The notes beneath the pieces are model-generated. The model was not told where the DNA came from, ran no database searches, and was given only the letters and a program-made list of their open reading frames with translations. Source: CBDCKR01 sp964572045 (lineage in GTDB: Bacteria > Gemmatimonadota > Gemmatimonadetes > Longimicrobiales > Gaopeijiaceae). From it: 61,880 nt of DNA. Position numbers and translations under genes: made by a program. The stretch is from assembly GCA_964572045.1 (NCBI GenBank), contig CAZNEI010000011.1, positions 1-61,880 on the forward strand, written 5' to 3'. Every line of letters begins with the position of its first letter. Position 1 is the stretch's first letter. Positions 52,183 to 60,972 of the stretch are shown piece after piece.

Positions 52183-54099
52183 TCAGCCGACCAGGGCCTC
52201 GACGGCACGTCGCCCCTCCCGCGCGGCCGCCGTCCAGCTCTGATGACCTCGGAGCTCCGAATGGCCGATGGCGATCCGGCCGAAGGGCTCCCGGAGCACG
52301 TCCGGGGGAGCGGGCGTATCGCCCCGCCCGAACATGAACCCCGGACCCGGATTCACGTAGGCGTGCCCCCAGCGGTTCAGGATGATGCCCGCGATGTCGG
52401 CGGCCGGATCGAACCCCGCGTCCCCGAAGAGCCGGACCATCTGCTCCCGGATCCGCCGTTCGTACTCCGGGAACGAGGTCCCGAGCACCTCAGCCCGACC
52501 CCTGACGCCTTGCTCCACGGCGGGCGCACCCGGAAAGTACAGGGGAACGTAGAACGTCAGTACGATGGGCTGGTCCGGATGGAGCGGCGGCGCCTCACCG
52601 CCCACGATCATGGGACGCCGGACGTTGCAGTAGAACCCGAACCCGCCGGACCAGACGCCCACGGCAACTCCGAGACGCTCGAGAAAGCGCCAGTTCTTCA
52701 GCGCCACATTGGCCACGAGCACCGACGAGTGGCTAAACGCCTCATAGGCGCGGTGGTGCCCTTCGGGGAGGTCGCGCAGGATCCGTCGATTGATCCATCC
52801 GCCCGACGCCATCACGACGGAGCGAGCACGCAACTGGTGAACGTCGCCGTCCTTTAGGTAGGTGATCAAGACCCGCTCGGAGCCGCCGACGGCACCCTGA
52901 TGCTCGACCCTTACGACCGTTGAACCGAGACGCATGCGCACGGGGCGGTCCGGGCGGTCCAGGCGGTCGAAGGCCACGGCGCCGTTCAGGACCCCCTCCA
53001 GGTCTCCCGACCCCTCGATTCCGTCGGGAATCAGGCCCTTGAGGAAGTAGCGCGCGAGGCCCGCGTTTCCCCCGGGAAAGCAGTGGAACGTGGCGTCCGC
53101 GTAGCGATCCGGCGTCCTGAACCCAGGCAGCTCGAAGTGGACGCCCCACCACGCCGAGATGGCGTCGCAGCCGAGCCCGATGATGCTCGCGAGGATCGGA
53201 TCCACGTACGAGGTGACCTCGGAGGGAAGCCCGAGAACATCCTCGTAGTACTGCTTCATCGTCATCGAGTCGAGCCAGGGCCCGATCTCCCCCTGGGCGT
53301 GGCTTCCGGCCTCCTCCTCCCGGACGCGACGGAAGGATTCCCGAACACTCGGACTCCACGGAGTGCTCTCGAGACCCGCCCTCCAGAGATCGTGGACCCA
53401 CCGCCCCCCTCCCTGGTCGAAGAAGTGACCGACGGAGAAGAGGTCGTGCTGCCAATGAAGGAATCCGTAGTTGTCGAAGGGGATCCTCATTCCGGCGGCC
53501 GGGCCCTCGGGCTCGCGGTACTCGAACTCGCGCGGGATGCCCAGCGCGGCAAAGTAGTCGTCCGGACCCCCGGTCGCCTCCCGGACCCCGAAGCCGTTGG
53601 AGCCCTGGGGCCCCACAAGGCGGTGACCGTCGACGACGAACTCGTTTCGCTTCGCCTCCCCTCCGAAGATCGGGTGGTTGTCGAGGACCAGGCAGCGGCC
53701 GGCCGGGTTCAGGCGGCGGAAATGGTGCGCCGCGGACAGACCCGAGAAGCCCCCTCCGACGACGACCAGGTCGTACTCCTCCCCACCATCGATCGCCCGC
53801 AGAGGCGGTTGGTCGAACTCTCCGGCCCTGATGCGGTGGGCGTCGCGGACCAGCGCAGGAGTGTTCCCGTGGGAGTCACGGTAGTCGCCGACGCCGCCCG
53901 GTCCGAACCAGTCCGCTGCGACGTCGAAGGCGTAGTCGGCCCCGGAGCGGGCGGGGGAGCCTGCGGTCCGGTTGGGGATGTCGGACTCCCCACATCCCAC
54001 CACCGCGCCCGCGGCCAGCGCCGCGGTGCCGCACACGAAGTCCCGACGCGTGATGGGCCGCCCCAGCCCGAGCTCTCGATCTGCTGCGGACGCGCTCAC
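52183..54099 (-). CDS. Tat-exported FAD-dependent oxidoreductase, spermidine dehydrogenase-like
   Basis: 638 residues from a GTG at 54099 that overlaps the TGA of the cytochrome gene (GTGA). The Tat motif ITRRDF with a hydrophobic stretch and a lipobox-like VVGC suggests a Tat-exported lipoprotein. The FAD site is YDLVVVGGGFSGLSAAHHFRR, followed by LVLDNHPIFGGEAKRNEF, the form seen in spermidine-dehydrogenase-like proteins. The substrate (amine or otherwise) is unproven. Its coupling to a cytochrome gene suggests that the periplasmic flavin gives electrons directly to haem. Confidence 0.85.
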   Translation of the reverse strand: MSASAADRELGLGRPITRRDFVCGTAALAAGAVVGCGESDIPNRTAGSPARSGADYAFDVAADWFGPGGVGDYRDSHGNTPALVRDAHRIRAGEFDQPPLRAIDGGEEYDLVVVGGGFSGLSAAHHFRRLNPAGRCLVLDNHPIFGGEAKRNEFVVDGHRLVGPQGSNGFGVREATGGPDDYFAALGIPREFEYREPEGPAAGMRIPFDNYGFLHWQHDLFSVGHFFDQGGGRWVHDLWRAGLESTPWSPSVRESFRRVREEEAGSHAQGEIGPWLDSMTMKQYYEDVLGLPSEVTSYVDPILASIIGLGCDAISAWWGVHFELPGFRTPDRYADATFHCFPGGNAGLARYFLKGLIPDGIEGSGDLEGVLNGAVAFDRLDRPDRPVRMRLGSTVVRVEHQGAVGGSERVLITYLKDGDVHQLRARSVVMASGGWINRRILRDLPEGHHRAYEAFSHSSVLVANVALKNWRFLERLGVAVGVWSGGFGFYCNVRRPMIVGGEAPPLHPDQPIVLTFYVPLYFPGAPAVEQGVRGRAEVLGTSFPEYERRIREQMVRLFGDAGFDPAADIAGIILNRWGHAYVNPGPGFMFGRGDTPAPPDVLREPFGRIAIGHSELRGHQSWTAAAREGRRAVEALVG

Positions 54100-55880
54100 G
54101 GCGACTCGGCTCCCGCGGAAGCGACCCCGATCCCGAGGTGCGCGAATCGGCCGCGCGCGCCGGCGCTTCGGATCCACCGGACGAGACCCCACTCGGCGAG
54201 CGCCGCCAGGACGACCGCGGCGAGCACGCCGAGGTACGCGGTCAGGGCCGCTGGCTCGCGCAGGTCGAGGTACATCCAGGAGGACAGCGACATCCGCAGC
54301 CCGGTCTCGCCGTTGGCTCCCTCCCAGACGTGGAAGGCGACCGGCACCAGTTGTCCGGCTCCAAGCTGGACCTCACCCGCCGCGTCGTCGGTCCGGAGCG
54401 GCCTCCGGATCACCACGGACCACCGTCCCTCCGTCCAGGCTCCGGTCCCTGTCGAGAGCTGGCTCTCCGGAGCGTGGGGCTCGGGCGGGGCGTCCGCTCC
54501 GTCCGCGCGCAGCTCGACGACCTCCGGCCCACCGGCTCCGTACGCGTGCTCGGCGCGCCAGCGCCAGAGATCCACGGGCCGGCCCGCGTCGCCGTAGACG
54601 AAGTGCGGAAGGACAGGACCGCCCCCGAGGTGTACGGGGATCATGACCTCCGCAGCATCGGGGTACCGGCCCCGCACGCGCTGACCGTCGGGGAAGAGAG
54701 CCGGATAGGTATCGTCGGCCGAGTAACCCTCTGCGAGCGCAAGCTCCGGGTCCGCGGCCAAGGTGTCGGCGAAGCGATCGTCCCATGCCAGCCGGAAGGC
54801 GATCTCGTCGGCGTTGAATGCGACCCGAACGGAGATGTCGGTCACCGCGGGAATCTGCCAGCGCGGAGCGAAGGTCGCCTGTCCCGTCAGGGGCACCCTG
54901 ACTTCCTCAGCCTCCTCCCAGAGCGGGTCGTCCGGTGCTTCGGGCAACCCACCCTCCACGCGCAGGGACGGGATGACGCTGCCCGATCGAGGCTCGTCCT
55001 CCTCGTCGGGGATGAGCGACTCGATGTAGTAGGCGAGCTGCCAGCGCTCCTCGTTGCCGACGGTCGCCTCGAAGGACGGCATCGGAGTGCCGTCCAGGCC
55101 GGTCGTGAAACGGAGGTAGATCTCCTCGACCGTCTGTCCCCCCTTGAGCTTCCACTGCTCGTGCAGGTTCGCCGGCCAGATCGGATAGTTCCAGTCGTCG
55201 GTGAGTTGGGGCACCCTGGAACCGTCACCGCGCCCGAGCATTCCGTGGCATTCCCAGCACTGGTTCTCGTCGTAGATCCTCCGCCCCGCGGCGATCAGGT
55301 CCTCCCGGCGTCCGGCGGGCTGCTCCCCCAGCTCCGCGATGGCCTGATAGGGATCGAAGAACTCGTCCTCGAAGAGGTCCGCGGCGAAGCTCTTGATGTA
55401 GGCGATCACCTGCCACCGGCCTCGCTCGGACAGCACCGACTCCCAGGCGGGCATGGAGCTGCCGGGGATGCCCATCGTGATCGTCCGATAGAGGTCTTCG
55501 TCCAGCGGCAACTCCCCCGACAGGGTCGTGCGAAGCTTGTAACTGCCCACGGTGAAGTCGCGGGGCCGCGGCCACAGGTAGGGAGCGACCGGCCCCTGGC
55601 CGTCTCCCTCTTCGCCGTGACAGAACCAGCAGCGCTCCTCGTAGATCGCCCTGCCCGCCGCCGCGTCCACGGTCGCGGGATCGGGACGGGGCGGAACCTC
55701 TATCTCGATCCATTGAGCGGATGCGGAGCCGGGAGCGTCGGCAAGCAGTCCCAGAAGCGCGAGCAAGCCGCCCAGAGACGTGACGCGACTCCCCGACCGG
55801 CGAAGAGGGAGTGGGGGGCGGACCCCGCACCCCGGCGCCGCGCGGGCCTGACGGGGGGTCCGATACGCGCGTCGGCTCAT
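54096..55880 (-). CDS. Dihaem cytochrome c with ethylbenzene-dehydrogenase-type haem domain
   Basis: 594 residues. After a signal region come two c-type domains: CWFCH (84-88) with Met in GSSMPAW, and CWECH (208-212) with Met in GTPMPSF. Residues about 300-540 form an ethylbenzene-dehydrogenase gamma-like domain (haem b binding in relatives). A C-terminal helix (about 550-572) anchors it to the membrane. Related c/EB_dh proteins occur with respiratory oxidoreductases. It overlaps the upstream cytochrome gene and the downstream FAD gene by 4 bases each, so it is the natural middle carrier. Confidence 0.9.
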   Translation of the reverse strand: MSRRAYRTPRQARAAPGCGVRPPLPLRRSGSRVTSLGGLLALLGLLADAPGSASAQWIEIEVPPRPDPATVDAAAGRAIYEERCWFCHGEEGDGQGPVAPYLWPRPRDFTVGSYKLRTTLSGELPLDEDLYRTITMGIPGSSMPAWESVLSERGRWQVIAYIKSFAADLFEDEFFDPYQAIAELGEQPAGRREDLIAAGRRIYDENQCWECHGMLGRGDGSRVPQLTDDWNYPIWPANLHEQWKLKGGQTVEEIYLRFTTGLDGTPMPSFEATVGNEERWQLAYYIESLIPDEEDEPRSGSVIPSLRVEGGLPEAPDDPLWEEAEEVRVPLTGQATFAPRWQIPAVTDISVRVAFNADEIAFRLAWDDRFADTLAADPELALAEGYSADDTYPALFPDGQRVRGRYPDAAEVMIPVHLGGGPVLPHFVYGDAGRPVDLWRWRAEHAYGAGGPEVVELRADGADAPPEPHAPESQLSTGTGAWTEGRWSVVIRRPLRTDDAAGEVQLGAGQLVPVAFHVWEGANGETGLRMSLSSWMYLDLREPAALTAYLGVLAAVVLAALAEWGLVRWIRSAGARGRFAHLGIGVASAGAESP

Positions 55881-56665
55881 CCGCCCAGCTCCTCCGGTTC
55901 GCGGGGCTCGGTGCCCGAGAGCCGGTACTCGGCCATGATGATCTTCCAGATCTCCTCGTCACTGAGCTCGTCCCCCCAGGGGGGCATCGCCGAGTTCCAG
56001 GGGGTCGACATGGCCGGCAGCCCGAGGGATCCTTCGCGGATCCTCCAGAACGGATGCGATTCCACTACGGTTGCGATCGTCCCGGGATCCGTGAAGTCGA
56101 TCGGCTGGAGCCGCTGCCCGCGCGCGAGCGGGCCGGCCCCGTCGGCTCTCGTCCCGTGGCAAGGCCTGCAGTTCTTCTGGTAGAGAACGAGGCCTTCCCG
56201 CTCGAGCACCTCGATCTCTTCGGGCGAGCTCCGGTCGAACGGATTCTCCATGGCGGCGAACCGGTCCGGCAGGGCGGGATGCTGGACACGGATCACGGCC
56301 GGCGTGCCGGGGTTCGGCATCACCTGCCGCCAAGCCACCCACCCGGCCAGCAGCGGAATGAGCGCGAGGACCGCGAGTTGAGCCCGTCCAGGCCCCTCGG
56401 CGGGGATGCTGAACACCCGGACCACGGGACCGAGGAAACCACGCCATCGCTCCTCGTCGGCGCTCGCGTAGATGAGGACGCCGACGACCGAGCACGCCAT
56501 GTATCCGGCCAGCGCGAATCCTGGCACGGGGGCCGGTGTTTCGCTCAGTCTCAGCAGAACCGACAGCCAGGGTACGCCGAACCTGAGTCCGAGATAGATG
56601 CCGGCCAAGGCAGCGGCCGCCACGAGGGGCCCTCCCCGGCGGGCACGGTCGTCCTCCCTGCTCAA
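55877..56665 (-). CDS. Membrane-anchored monohaem cytochrome c
   Basis: 262 residues. Three hydrophobic segments (about 12-38, 47-66, 95-112) precede a periplasmic cytochrome c domain with CRPCH and Met in SAMPPWG near the end (the usual sixth ligand position). The ATG overlaps the next gene's start region (ATGA at 55877-55880). It likely links the module to the membrane. Only a single haem motif is present. Confidence 0.88.
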   Translation of the reverse strand: MSREDDRARRGGPLVAAAALAGIYLGLRFGVPWLSVLLRLSETPAPVPGFALAGYMACSVVGVLIYASADEERWRGFLGPVVRVFSIPAEGPGRAQLAVLALIPLLAGWVAWRQVMPNPGTPAVIRVQHPALPDRFAAMENPFDRSSPEEIEVLEREGLVLYQKNCRPCHGTRADGAGPLARGQRLQPIDFTDPGTIATVVESHPFWRIREGSLGLPAMSTPWNSAMPPWGDELSDEEIWKIIMAEYRLSGTEPREPEELGG

Positions 56666-56752
56666 CTTCTTCCTCCTCCCCGGTGGTCGGAGACCGATTC
56701 CGTCCTCCGTCCTCCGACTGCCGATCCTGTCTCATCCATTTCGGAGCCGCTC

Positions 56753-57727
56753 CTACTGCAGCGTTCGCAGATACGACAGGAGATCGTGGAACTCGGCCAC
56801 GGAAATCAAGTCGGCGAAGTCGCTCGGCATGAGCGAAAGCTCCTGCTCACGCCTCCGGGCGACATCCTCCGCCGCCAGCGCATACTCGACTTCATCCGCC
56901 GTCACGAGCCAGATCGAGTCGGCGGTTTCCCGCCGAACCACCCCATCCAAGATGCGCCCGTCCGACGTCTGGACGAGAACCGACTCGTAGCCGCCGGCGA
57001 TCGAGGCGCTCGGCTCGAGAATCGACTCGACGATGAACTGCGCGGTCCGGGTGCCCGCGACTGCCGACAGGTCGGGGCCGATGTCGCCTCCCCCACCCTC
57101 GGCCACGTGGCACTTCGCGCACGGAGTCGGTCCCTCGAGATCGAAGAACAGCTCCCGGCCCGCGGCCGGATCCCCGTCCAGGTACGGGGACCACGCTTCG
57201 ACCTCCTGCGCCCCTCCAGCCGCCGCCCGGACCTCGGCCGGCAGCACAATGCTGGCGGCGTCGGCCGTTCCGCCCACGGTCTGGAGGTAGAGGATGACGG
57301 ACGCGATCTGATCCGGCCCCAGGCTGATCGGGGGCTCGTAGACGGTGGGCATCTCGTCCTTGAACCCGTCGACGACGTACGCACTCGGATCGGCCACGGC
57401 TTCGATCAGGTATTCGGTGGCCCCCAGCTCCCGCCCCAGCGCGGCGGACCGGACGCGCGCCCGTTCGAGGGCCCGCACCGCGATTGGAGGACCGGCATCG
57501 GACGCACCGAGGTTGGGCCCCCTCACCGAGCTCCCCCGGCTTCCGACCGAATGACACGTGCTGCACTTGCCGGGCCCCCAGAAGACCTGCTCGCCGTTCC
57601 CCACGGTGACGCCCTCTCCGAGGGGCGCCGGCTCACCTCCGCCGGCGATTCGCGTGATCCCGCTCCCCGACCACATGAAGAGTCCGATGAGGATCACGGT
57701 GAATGCGGAGACCTTGACGATGGCCAT
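56753..57727 (-). CDS. Dihaem cytochrome c with C-terminal haem-binding-domain motif
   Basis: 324 residues with an N-terminal anchor (about 5-22). Two haem sites: CSTCH (about 55) and CAKCH (about 200). The second domain continues as GDIGPDLSAVAGTRTAQFIVESILEPSASIAGGYES and ends DFADLISVAEFHDLLSYLRTLQ, the pattern of the putative haem-binding domains common in Planctomycetes. It lies 68 bases after the bd-like oxidase gene on the same strand. Confidence 0.88.
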   Translation of the reverse strand: MAIVKVSAFTVILIGLFMWSGSGITRIAGGGEPAPLGEGVTVGNGEQVFWGPGKCSTCHSVGSRGSSVRGPNLGASDAGPPIAVRALERARVRSAALGRELGATEYLIEAVADPSAYVVDGFKDEMPTVYEPPISLGPDQIASVILYLQTVGGTADAASIVLPAEVRAAAGGAQEVEAWSPYLDGDPAAGRELFFDLEGPTPCAKCHVAEGGGGDIGPDLSAVAGTRTAQFIVESILEPSASIAGGYESVLVQTSDGRILDGVVRRETADSIWLVTADEVEYALAAEDVARRREQELSLMPSDFADLISVAEFHDLLSYLRTLQ

Positions 57728-57795
57728 AGGTCACAGGCCCGTGGGCTCAAGCGCTCGGGCGGCGTCACGTGGGCAGGTCATAAGGAAGAGCCCCC

Positions 57796-59835
57796 TCAGT
57801 CCGATCCCGCGGGACCGAGCAGCGGCTGGCGTGAGAGCGGGCCCGGAGGCGTGGTCGGCGTACGCTCCTTGTCGCTCAGGCCCGACAACCAGAAAAGGAA
57901 TGTCACGGCTCCCAAGAACACCAGCGTGATCGCTCCCACCATCTGAGCCATCACGGCGTTCGTGGGAGTGAAGCTCCATTGAGTCGTATCCCGTAGGACG
58001 CCGTAGATGTGCCAGTCCTCCCTGAGGCCCGACCGAATGAAACCCATGAGACCCATCGTCAAGACCGACGTCACGCAGAGCGCGACCAGCGCGTACTGCG
58101 AGCGGGCCGTGACCTCGCCCCAGCGGATGCCGCCGAGGCTCCGGGCTCCGCGGAACAGAAGAACGTCGATGGCCGTGACCAGGATCAACCCCGCCATGAG
58201 GATGATCCACTGGGCGGCCGCGACCTGGCGGAGCACCGGATTCGCCTGAGCCATGACGATGAAGCCGTACACGCCGAGGAAGGCCACCGACCCGAACGCC
58301 ACCACGGCCATGTAGATGATCTGAGCGAGGTGGCCCCGGTCGCGCAGGGTCAGCACCACGCACAGCACCGTGGCCAGCATCGTCCCCACGAGCAGAACGG
58401 CTGGAATCCGAATGTAGACGGCGCGCTCCGGTCCCAACCCAAGCGACTCGGGCGGCAGGGTGAAGAGAACACCGGCGTACCAGCCCAAGAACAGCACGCA
58501 CAACGCCCCGGAGAGCACCATGACCGTGGTCGCCCCGCCGCCCTGCTCGGAGAGGGGCAGAAGATCGGTCTTGTTGGCCCTCCGGTAGAGGAGGAAGCTC
58601 GCGAAGGTCGTCAGGATGATGAGGTTGATCACGGCGTTTTTTGCGGCCATGAGACCGAAGTACCCCAGGACCGGATGGACTTGTCCCCCCAAAGCAAGCT
58701 GCTCCTCGGCGCTCAAGGGCAGGTTGCGGGGTGTCAACCAGACGGCGACGCAGACGATCAGGATGGCGTTGAAGTACTTGACGAACTTCTGATACCGCTC
58801 GGCTCCGGGGATGCGGCTCATTCCGGACCACAGGTAGTAGTTTCCGATCATGAAGAGCAGGCCGACGAGCATGCCCTGGAGAATGAACGTCCAGGAGAAG
58901 GCGCCTCCCATCATGTTGTTGCCCATCACCGCGCTTGCGCTGTAGACCTCCCGCCCCAGGTAGTAGCCCGCGAAGGGGAGCGGAATCAATGCAGCCAAGC
59001 CGATGAAGTTCCCCACATACCCCATCCAGTCGTAGTGGGCTCGCCTCGACTCCGCGTCAGCGGCGAGGAACTTCACAGCGGCATAGGCTCCGACCAGAAA
59101 CCCCCCGAACGCCACGTTTCCGAGCACGCGGTGGATGTTCAAGGGCATCCACAACGGGTTGGCGACGGCCTCCATCGTCGTCCCTACGAACATCCCGGTC
59201 TCGTCGACGCCGGTGGGGCTCATCATGTACGACGCCCATGCGTTGCCGATGAACACGAGGATCGTTCCGGCGACGTTCAGCAGCACTCCCAGAGCGATGT
59301 GCAGGCCCTTCCGGGCCGCCAAGCGATCCCAAGAGTAGTAATAGCTGTAGAGGATGCCCGTCTCCACGAAGAAAAACACGGCGTAGACGTAGAGGGACGG
59401 AGCGAAGATGCTGACGAAGAAGGAGGAGAAGGCGGGATACAACCCGAATAGCGTAAAGGCGAGCAGCCCTCCGAGCGCTGCGGTGGTGGCGAACGCGACG
59501 GTCAGAAGTTTGACGAATTCCCGGGCCAGGCGATCGTAGCGCTGGTCCCCCGTACGCCAGCCGATGAACTCGACGATGACCGCGAAGATCGGGACGCCGA
59601 GAACGAACGCCGCGAAGAGAAGGTGCAGCTGGGCCACAGCCCAGATCGTCGCCCTCGGGCTCAACCCGAAGAACGAACGGACGCTGCCCTCCGCCGCCGC
59701 CTCACCCTGGGCCGCCCAGACGATCCCGGGCAGGAGGACGCACAGGAGCAAGCCCCAGGCGACCCCCCGAGACCGGGCCAGACGCGCCAGCCCCTGCGTC
59801 CCCGGTGCGGGGGACCCGGGGAGGCTCACCGTCAC
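57796..59835 (-). CDS. Cytochrome bd-type oxidase subunit I-like protein without Q-loop
   Basis: 679 residues with about 15 membrane segments; E. coli CydA has 522. CydA features kept: His71 (HLLFAAFVLG, b595 ligand position), FVETGILYSYYYSWDRL, NAWASYMMSPTG, His235 (NIHRVLGNVAFGGF) and Met322 (ILQGMLVGLLFM) as the b558 pair. The quinol-binding Q-loop and the GRQPW motif are missing: only about 20 residues separate the helices around Gly290 and Phe313. The extra C-terminal half adds more helices. No CydB gene is present. It overlaps the cupredoxin gene by 4 bases. It is likely a cytochrome c-fed member of the bd superfamily. Confidence 0.86.
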   Translation of the reverse strand: MTVSLPGSPAPGTQGLARLARSRGVAWGLLLCVLLPGIVWAAQGEAAAEGSVRSFFGLSPRATIWAVAQLHLLFAAFVLGVPIFAVIVEFIGWRTGDQRYDRLAREFVKLLTVAFATTAALGGLLAFTLFGLYPAFSSFFVSIFAPSLYVYAVFFFVETGILYSYYYSWDRLAARKGLHIALGVLLNVAGTILVFIGNAWASYMMSPTGVDETGMFVGTTMEAVANPLWMPLNIHRVLGNVAFGGFLVGAYAAVKFLAADAESRRAHYDWMGYVGNFIGLAALIPLPFAGYYLGREVYSASAVMGNNMMGGAFSWTFILQGMLVGLLFMIGNYYLWSGMSRIPGAERYQKFVKYFNAILIVCVAVWLTPRNLPLSAEEQLALGGQVHPVLGYFGLMAAKNAVINLIILTTFASFLLYRRANKTDLLPLSEQGGGATTVMVLSGALCVLFLGWYAGVLFTLPPESLGLGPERAVYIRIPAVLLVGTMLATVLCVVLTLRDRGHLAQIIYMAVVAFGSVAFLGVYGFIVMAQANPVLRQVAAAQWIILMAGLILVTAIDVLLFRGARSLGGIRWGEVTARSQYALVALCVTSVLTMGLMGFIRSGLREDWHIYGVLRDTTQWSFTPTNAVMAQMVGAITLVFLGAVTFLFWLSGLSDKERTPTTPPGPLSRQPLLGPAGSD

Positions 59836-60662
59836 GGGGGACCCTGTGTCAACTCTATGCTTGCGTCGCTGGTCTCGCCGGCCATCACCGTGACGGTCTG
59901 GGTCGTCGCCCCGAGGGCCTCGTGCCAGACCTCGAGCGTGTACGTGCCCGGAGGAACGTCCGGAATCGAGAAGCCTCCATCAGCGCCCGTGACGGCGTGG
60001 TACGGATGATCGATCACGACGATCCAGCCGTTCATCCATCCGTGAATGTCGCACCTGACCGGCACCTTCTCGGCGACGTCGAAGGTCGCTTCGAGCTTCT
60101 CCACGCTCGGCGGCTGCGTGCGGTTGAACGAGCGGTTGTCAAAGGCCATGGTGTGGACGTTGTGCGATACCCCGTCGCTGTTCAGGATCTCCAGGACTTC
60201 TCCGACGCCCACGAACACGACGTGGGGGACAAACCTGCATCCGTTCTGGTCGAGCGTCGGAGGCGAGGGGGACGTGCCCAGAGCGGCCCCGCTCGTGATG
60301 TCGGTCAGGGACACGACGACGTTGGCGAGCCCCCCCTGGGGATCTACCTCGATCTCCTGTACCTCGACGGACGACCCGCAGCTCTCCACGTCGTCGGTGA
60401 CCGCCACGGTGCGCGACTCCGGAACGGTGCCGGCAAAGGTGATCGTGCCACGGATCGTCCCGCCGTTCTCGACGGTGACCACGGTGTATCCCTCGCCAGC
60501 CTGGGTCTCCGGCTCTCCGGACCCCGAAGTCCCGGAAGCCGCGCCGCTGCTGTCGCCTCCGCCGCACGCCGTCAGTCCCAGAGCCAGCAGGGAGCAGACG
60601 ATGCGCGTTCGTGCCGTCGGGCACCTGAAGCGGCCAGGGTAGCGTGAGTTCCAGAATCTCAT
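59832..60662 (-). CDS. Cupredoxin-like lipoprotein with carboxypeptidase-regulatory-like domain
   Basis: 276 residues. Signal with lipobox (LALGLTAC). A plastocyanin-like part has the copper ligands His in SHNVHTM and Cys, His and Met in VRCDIHGWMNGWIVV, spaced as in methylamine-utilisation-type proteins. The C-terminal SIPDVPPGTYTLEVWHE is a carboxypeptidase-regulatory (transthyretin-like) fold. It may shuttle electrons to the bd-like oxidase, whose start codon overlaps its stop. Confidence 0.85.
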   Translation of the reverse strand: MRFWNSRYPGRFRCPTARTRIVCSLLALGLTACGGGDSSGAASGTSGSGEPETQAGEGYTVVTVENGGTIRGTITFAGTVPESRTVAVTDDVESCGSSVEVQEIEVDPQGGLANVVVSLTDITSGAALGTSPSPPTLDQNGCRFVPHVVFVGVGEVLEILNSDGVSHNVHTMAFDNRSFNRTQPPSVEKLEATFDVAEKVPVRCDIHGWMNGWIVVIDHPYHAVTGADGGFSIPDVPPGTYTLEVWHEALGATTQTVTVMAGETSDASIELTQGPP

Positions 60663-60972
60663 CGAATGCCTCCCGTGGACTCAGCCGTTCTCGGTCAGTG
60701 GGCGTTCAATTTGCGGCCTGAAGTCATGCGGTCAAGAACCGCCCGAGGCGCACCTCGGAGCACCGCTGAGGTCCGAGGCGACAACCCCGACCGCCCAACG
60801 GGTTCCCGATTCATGAGCAACGGATCCCCGTCCTGTCCATCGGACGGGAGTGCAGGGCATCGGACGGGGGGCTCCATCGGTCGGAACCGTGCGCGGCACC
60901 GCACAGCCTCAGCTCCCCGCCCCGCGCCCCGCCGGCGCGACCCTCCGACGAGCCGGGGCGGCGACGCGGAGC
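60663..60972. other. Intergenic region within the electron-transfer module
   Basis: 310 bases between two cupredoxin-like genes on the minus strand. A 7-bp stem (CCCGTCC / GGACGGG, 60827-60848) with an 8-base loop is visible. The gap may hold a promoter for the downstream oxidase cluster. Confidence 0.4.
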
